Source of the DNA: Fibrobacter sp. UWB5
GTDB lineage: Bacteria; Fibrobacterota; Fibrobacteria; Fibrobacterales; Fibrobacteraceae
Length of the DNA: 64,000 nt
Assembly: GCF_002210295.1 (NCBI RefSeq)
Contig: NZ_MWQH01000002.1
Coordinates: 186,001-250,000 of the forward strand
Direction of reading: 5' to 3'
The translations under genes and the position numbers were made by a program. The notes under the pieces were generated by a model. That model did no database searches. It was not told where the DNA came from and was given only the letters and a program-made list of their open reading frames with translations. Positions 61,591 to 64,000 of this stretch are shown here, in pieces. Numbering within the stretch: the stretch's first letter is position 1; each line of letters begins with the position of its first letter.

Positions 61591-61702
61591 ATTATACGTT
61601 TTCGGGGGTGTATTATACGGTTTGTATAATTTATGTGGTTTTTGTTGATTGATTGTTGCGAAAATTGCTTATTTTGTAAAGAATTCTGTATTTTTGTATA
61701 AT
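61591..61702. promoter_or_regulatory. ATTATAC/GTATAAT boxes before the regulator
   Basis: ATTATACG occurs at 61591 and 61612. The second pairs with GTATAAT (61624-61630) as a perfect inverted repeat around GGTTT. Another GTATAAT lies at 61696-61702. All sit between divergent genes in A/T-rich DNA. They are candidate operators, possibly for the regulator itself. Confidence 0.5.
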
Positions 61703-61709
61703 AAAATTG

Positions 61710-61738
61710 TTGACTGTAGCTCGAAAAAAAGATATATT
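61710..61738 (+). promoter_or_regulatory. Promoter predicted to give a leaderless mRNA
   Basis: TTGACT (61710-61715), a 17-bp spacer and TATATT (61733-61738). The ATG at 61746 is where transcription should begin, so little or no 5' leader is expected. No ribosome binding site is present. Confidence 0.7.
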
Positions 61739-61745
61739 CCTTAGT

Positions 61746-62579
61746 ATGAAATCGGTACTTGAATACAAGGACTATCACCTCTTTATGCAGGATTACTATG
61801 ACGAACGCAAACGTCTCGGTGCGTTCTCGTGGCGTGAATTCTGCAAGAGTGCTGGCTTTACTTCGCCGAATTTTTTGAAGCTTGTGTGCATGGGCCAGAG
61901 CAAACTCAGCAAGGTCAAAATAGACGATGTGGCGAAGGCCATGGGGCTTAGCGGCTACGAGGCGGATTACTTCCGCGAAATGGTCTTGTTCTGCAATGCA
62001 GACAAAGACGAGGCCAAGAAGGCGGCTCTCCTCGAAATGCAGAGGATTGCGTTGGAGCACAAGGTGCGCGTGGTCGATGGCGATGCTTTCCAGTATTATG
62101 AGTCCTGGAAGTATCCGGTTTTAAGGGAACTGATTCCGATGATGCCGGGGGCGACTCCCCGCGACATAGCCGATGCGTGCAAAGAACATGTGTCTGCCGA
62201 AGAAGTGCGCGATGTACTGAATTTCTTGGTGAAGGCCGGGTTCCTGAAAAAGGACGGTGAAAAGGTTTATTCGCAGACGGAACAGACTGTAATCGGTTCG
62301 CAAGAGGCTTTGCCTATCGCCATTCGGGCCATGCACAAAGAGATGGCGAATATGGCCGCCCGCGCCGTGGATTGCTATGCGCCGAACGAACGTTATTTTA
62401 CGGGCGTCACGCTCAGCGTGAATCAAGAGGCTAGAGAAAGAATTGCAAAAGAACTTGATGCCTGCTGCAGAAAGGTGCTTTCGATTGCGAACGAATACAA
62501 CGACCAAGATCAGGTCTGCCGAATCAACTTTCAGTTTTTCCCGGTAACGGACAATATTAAAGAGGTGCGCCATGCTTAA
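61746..62579 (+). CDS. TIGR02147/DUF4423-type putative regulator
   Basis: From ATG 61746 the protein has 277 residues. The N-terminal helix-turn-helix-like region (SVLEYKDYHLFMQDYYDERK, then FSWREFCKSAGFTSPNFLKLV, then KVKIDDVAKAMGLSGYEADYF) matches the paralogous TIGR02147 family that I recall as expanded in Fibrobacter. A C-terminal effector-like region of about 200 residues follows. It overlaps the next lipoprotein gene by 8 bp, so it probably controls that lipoprotein pair. The frame is open to a TTG at 61707, which lies in the promoter. Confidence 0.82.
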   Translation: MKSVLEYKDYHLFMQDYYDERKRLGAFSWREFCKSAGFTSPNFLKLVCMGQSKLSKVKIDDVAKAMGLSGYEADYFREMVLFCNADKDEAKKAALLEMQRIALEHKVRVVDGDAFQYYESWKYPVLRELIPMMPGATPRDIADACKEHVSAEEVRDVLNFLVKAGFLKKDGEKVYSQTEQTVIGSQEALPIAIRAMHKEMANMAARAVDCYAPNERYFTGVTLSVNQEARERIAKELDACCRKVLSIANEYNDQDQVCRINFQFFPVTDNIKEVRHA

Positions 62580-63363
62580 GAAGTTTGCACTTGCAGTCAG
62601 TTCCATATCCTCCATTTTCATGGTGGCCTGCTCCAGCGATAACGTGGCCGGCGGGACGATTGACCCCAATTCCATTGCCGAGGTTAGCAGCTCTTCCGAA
62701 AGCGTTCCGGATGTGAATCCAATCGTAACAAGTTCGTCCGCAGGTGAAAAGAATGTGGGCGGGTCCAGTTCGTCCGAAGCCATTGAGGATTCCGTTGCCA
62801 AATCCAGTTCGTCTCAAAAATCTGTCTTGTCAAGTTCTAGTTCCTCACAGGTGGGGCCGAAGAACATGAGCAGCAGTTCGATTGAAGATAAAGACCTTGT
62901 GCCGGATCCGATACCTGTGTCTTCTTCGTCGGAAGAAGTTGATGGCCGTAGCTCTTCGTCGGAATACCATAATCTTCGTGTCCATACAGAGGATTTCAGT
63001 TTGCAGTGCAAGGATTATTCACTCTATAATAAAAACGATATTCCCGTTGTCGACCCCGAAATCGAACCTCCTTCGGCTCGCTTCTACATGGATGGAAATT
63101 CAGAAGTGATTCAGTTTGAAAATGTCCAATTCGATGTTCCTTGCGACGAAGAACAACGGACATCATTCTTGAATGATGTCAACGAATCTGGCGCAATAGT
63201 AGGTCTTGATGGGAGTACGCTGTATGCAGCCTTTAGTCGGAGCAAGGGCTTGGATTATGGCTGTTTCTGCGTGGCAGATGCCGGATTCAAAATGGACCAG
63301 TTCTACCCTGGCATAGATTCTGCAGTCTTCGATAATCAAAGGGCGATTCCGTTAGGAAATTAA
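62572..63363 (+). CDS. Ser-linker lipoprotein with a Cys-containing C-terminal domain
   Basis: The 263-residue protein has a lipoprotein signal (Cys20 in MVACSSD) and about 105 residues of Ser-block linker. The C-terminal domain of about 125 residues has PPSARFYMDGNSEVIQFENV, VPCDEEQ, GSTLYAAF and DYGCFCVADAGFKMD. The same spacing of PPxA, ENV-x-C, GxTLY and CxC-FK occurs in the next gene, so the two are paralogues. Ligand unknown. Translation is coupled to the regulator by an 8-bp overlap. Confidence 0.85.
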   Translation: MLKKFALAVSSISSIFMVACSSDNVAGGTIDPNSIAEVSSSSESVPDVNPIVTSSSAGEKNVGGSSSSEAIEDSVAKSSSSQKSVLSSSSSSQVGPKNMSSSSIEDKDLVPDPIPVSSSSEEVDGRSSSSEYHNLRVHTEDFSLQCKDYSLYNKNDIPVVDPEIEPPSARFYMDGNSEVIQFENVQFDVPCDEEQRTSFLNDVNESGAIVGLDGSTLYAAFSRSKGLDYGCFCVADAGFKMDQFYPGIDSAVFDNQRAIPLGN

Positions 63364-63378
63364 TTAAAGGAGGAAATC

Positions 63379-64000
63379 ATGAAAAAGAATTCGATTTTTG
63401 CAACAGTCGTCTCTGTTGCTGCTGCGATGACACTTTCGTTTGGCTTACTTGCTTGCGGCGATGATTCGTCTTCGGGCACGGCGCCTGAAGCGCCCGTGAC
63501 AGGGAACAATAGTTCCGCGGTGGAGGAGTCTTCCTCTAGTGAACTTCCACCCGATACAACCTGTTGCAAGGTGACGAGTTCTTCTTCTAGCGAAGAACTG
63601 AGCTCGTCTTCGGTGTCGTCTTCTTCGCAAGAAGAAACCGTACAGCAGATTAACGATATCTTTGGAACGTGCCTCGATAAAAAGGTGGACCCTATGATGG
63701 ATGCGACCTTGCCTCCTGTAGCCTATTTGGGTTATGAAGACGGAGACGATTCGGCGACGGTCGTTGTCGAGAATGTTTCGATGAATTGTAGGTCTATCAG
63801 CGGAACGGTAAGTATCATTAGGCAACCGATTGTCGGAAATATTTACCTTTCGGCATCCGGTGATACCCTTTATATGCAACAAGTGGCGCTTGATACCGTC
63901 AATGCCGAACCGGATTGCATTTGTGATTCCCGACTGATTTTTAAGGTGAAGGCTGATCCTGCATTCATCAATGCCACGATATTAGTTGCTGTTAAAGGCG
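63379..64000 (+). CDS. Ser-linker lipoprotein, 3' end outside the window
   Basis: The ATG at 63379 has AAAGGAGG upstream. At least 207 residues are visible: signal peptide with Cys26 in LLACGDDSS, Ser-block linker (about 45-90) and a C-terminal domain. That domain has LPPVAYLGYEDGDDSATVVV, ENVSMNC, SGDTLYMQ and DCICDSRLIFKVKAD, paralogous to the domain of the preceding gene. The frame is still open at base 64000. It lies 15 bp after the previous stop and belongs to the same operon. Confidence 0.85.
   Translation, partial: MKKNSIFATVVSVAAAMTLSFGLLACGDDSSSGTAPEAPVTGNNSSAVEESSSSELPPDTTCCKVTSSSSSEELSSSSVSSSSQEETVQQINDIFGTCLDKKVDPMMDATLPPVAYLGYEDGDDSATVVVENVSMNCRSISGTVSIIRQPIVGNIYLSASGDTLYMQQVALDTVNAEPDCICDSRLIFKVKADPAFINATILVAVKG

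Overview
This 64 kb window looks like chromosome from a member of the Fibrobacterota, most likely Fibrobacter itself. The signs are lipoproteins with long Ser-rich linkers, a protein with a FISUMP-like domain, a TIGR02147/DUF4423-type regulator, secreted GH9 and GH5 cellulases, a Gram-negative outer-membrane toolkit (LolA, BamD, LptF/G, beta-barrels) and an anaerobic class III ribonucleotide reductase. Identification rests on sequence features read by eye; no database search was run.

Layout. 1-1.7 kb: the end of an integrated element, with an A/T-rich partial ORF, a tyrosine integrase and a tRNA gene cut at its anticodon loop. 1.7-6 kb: glycogen-synthase-like protein, TPR-type lipoprotein, a hairpin-rich repeat and a beta-barrel. 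6-10.5 kb: a tightly coupled operon of LolA, a propeller protein, a PorV-like barrel and RecF. 10.7-12.7 kb: MscL, an EamA transporter and CoaE. 12.8-14.7 kb: GH9 cellulase. 14.8-18 kb: RlmD-type methyltransferase and three small lipoproteins. 18.2-23.8 kb: a very large surface metalloprotease-like protein and a GH5/CBM11-like lipoprotein cellulase. 23.9-32 kb: a double SagB-like nitroreductase, LrgAB, Fmt-RsmB, two envelope proteins and MutY. 32-39 kb: a minus-strand cluster with a GT4 glycosyltransferase, a eukaryotic-type HisA, a lipocalin-like protein, a sugar-nucleotide epimerase, an AroK-AroB fusion and AroE. 39-44 kb: Ser-linker lipoproteins, an XPB-type helicase and tRNA-Thr(CGU). 44-49 kb: a YfgM-like protein, rhomboid, PHP phosphoesterase, a beta-barrel and BamD. 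49-55.7 kb: LptF-LptG-diguanylate cyclase-Na+/solute symporter-SIMPL. 56-59.2 kb: nrdD, a 48-codon glycyl-radical gene and nrdG. 59.3-64 kb: lipoproteins, a Ser/Glu tandem-repeat protein and a probably leaderless regulator followed by two related lipoproteins.

The most unusual finding is the class III ribonucleotide reductase. The 776-residue NrdD ends just after its Cys motif and has no glycyl-radical motif. That motif is encoded by a separate small gene with its own strong ribosome binding site, between nrdD and nrdG. This suggests a radical enzyme assembled from two polypeptides.

A second theme is short palindromic repeats that have entered genes or shaped their ends. One lies in frame inside rsmB, one inside the RlmD-type gene and one inside the large surface protein. 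Others supply the start region or stop codon of neighbouring genes. Promoter-level oddities include a C9 tract in the predicted promoter spacer of the surface protease gene and a predicted leaderless regulator with repeated GTATAAT boxes.
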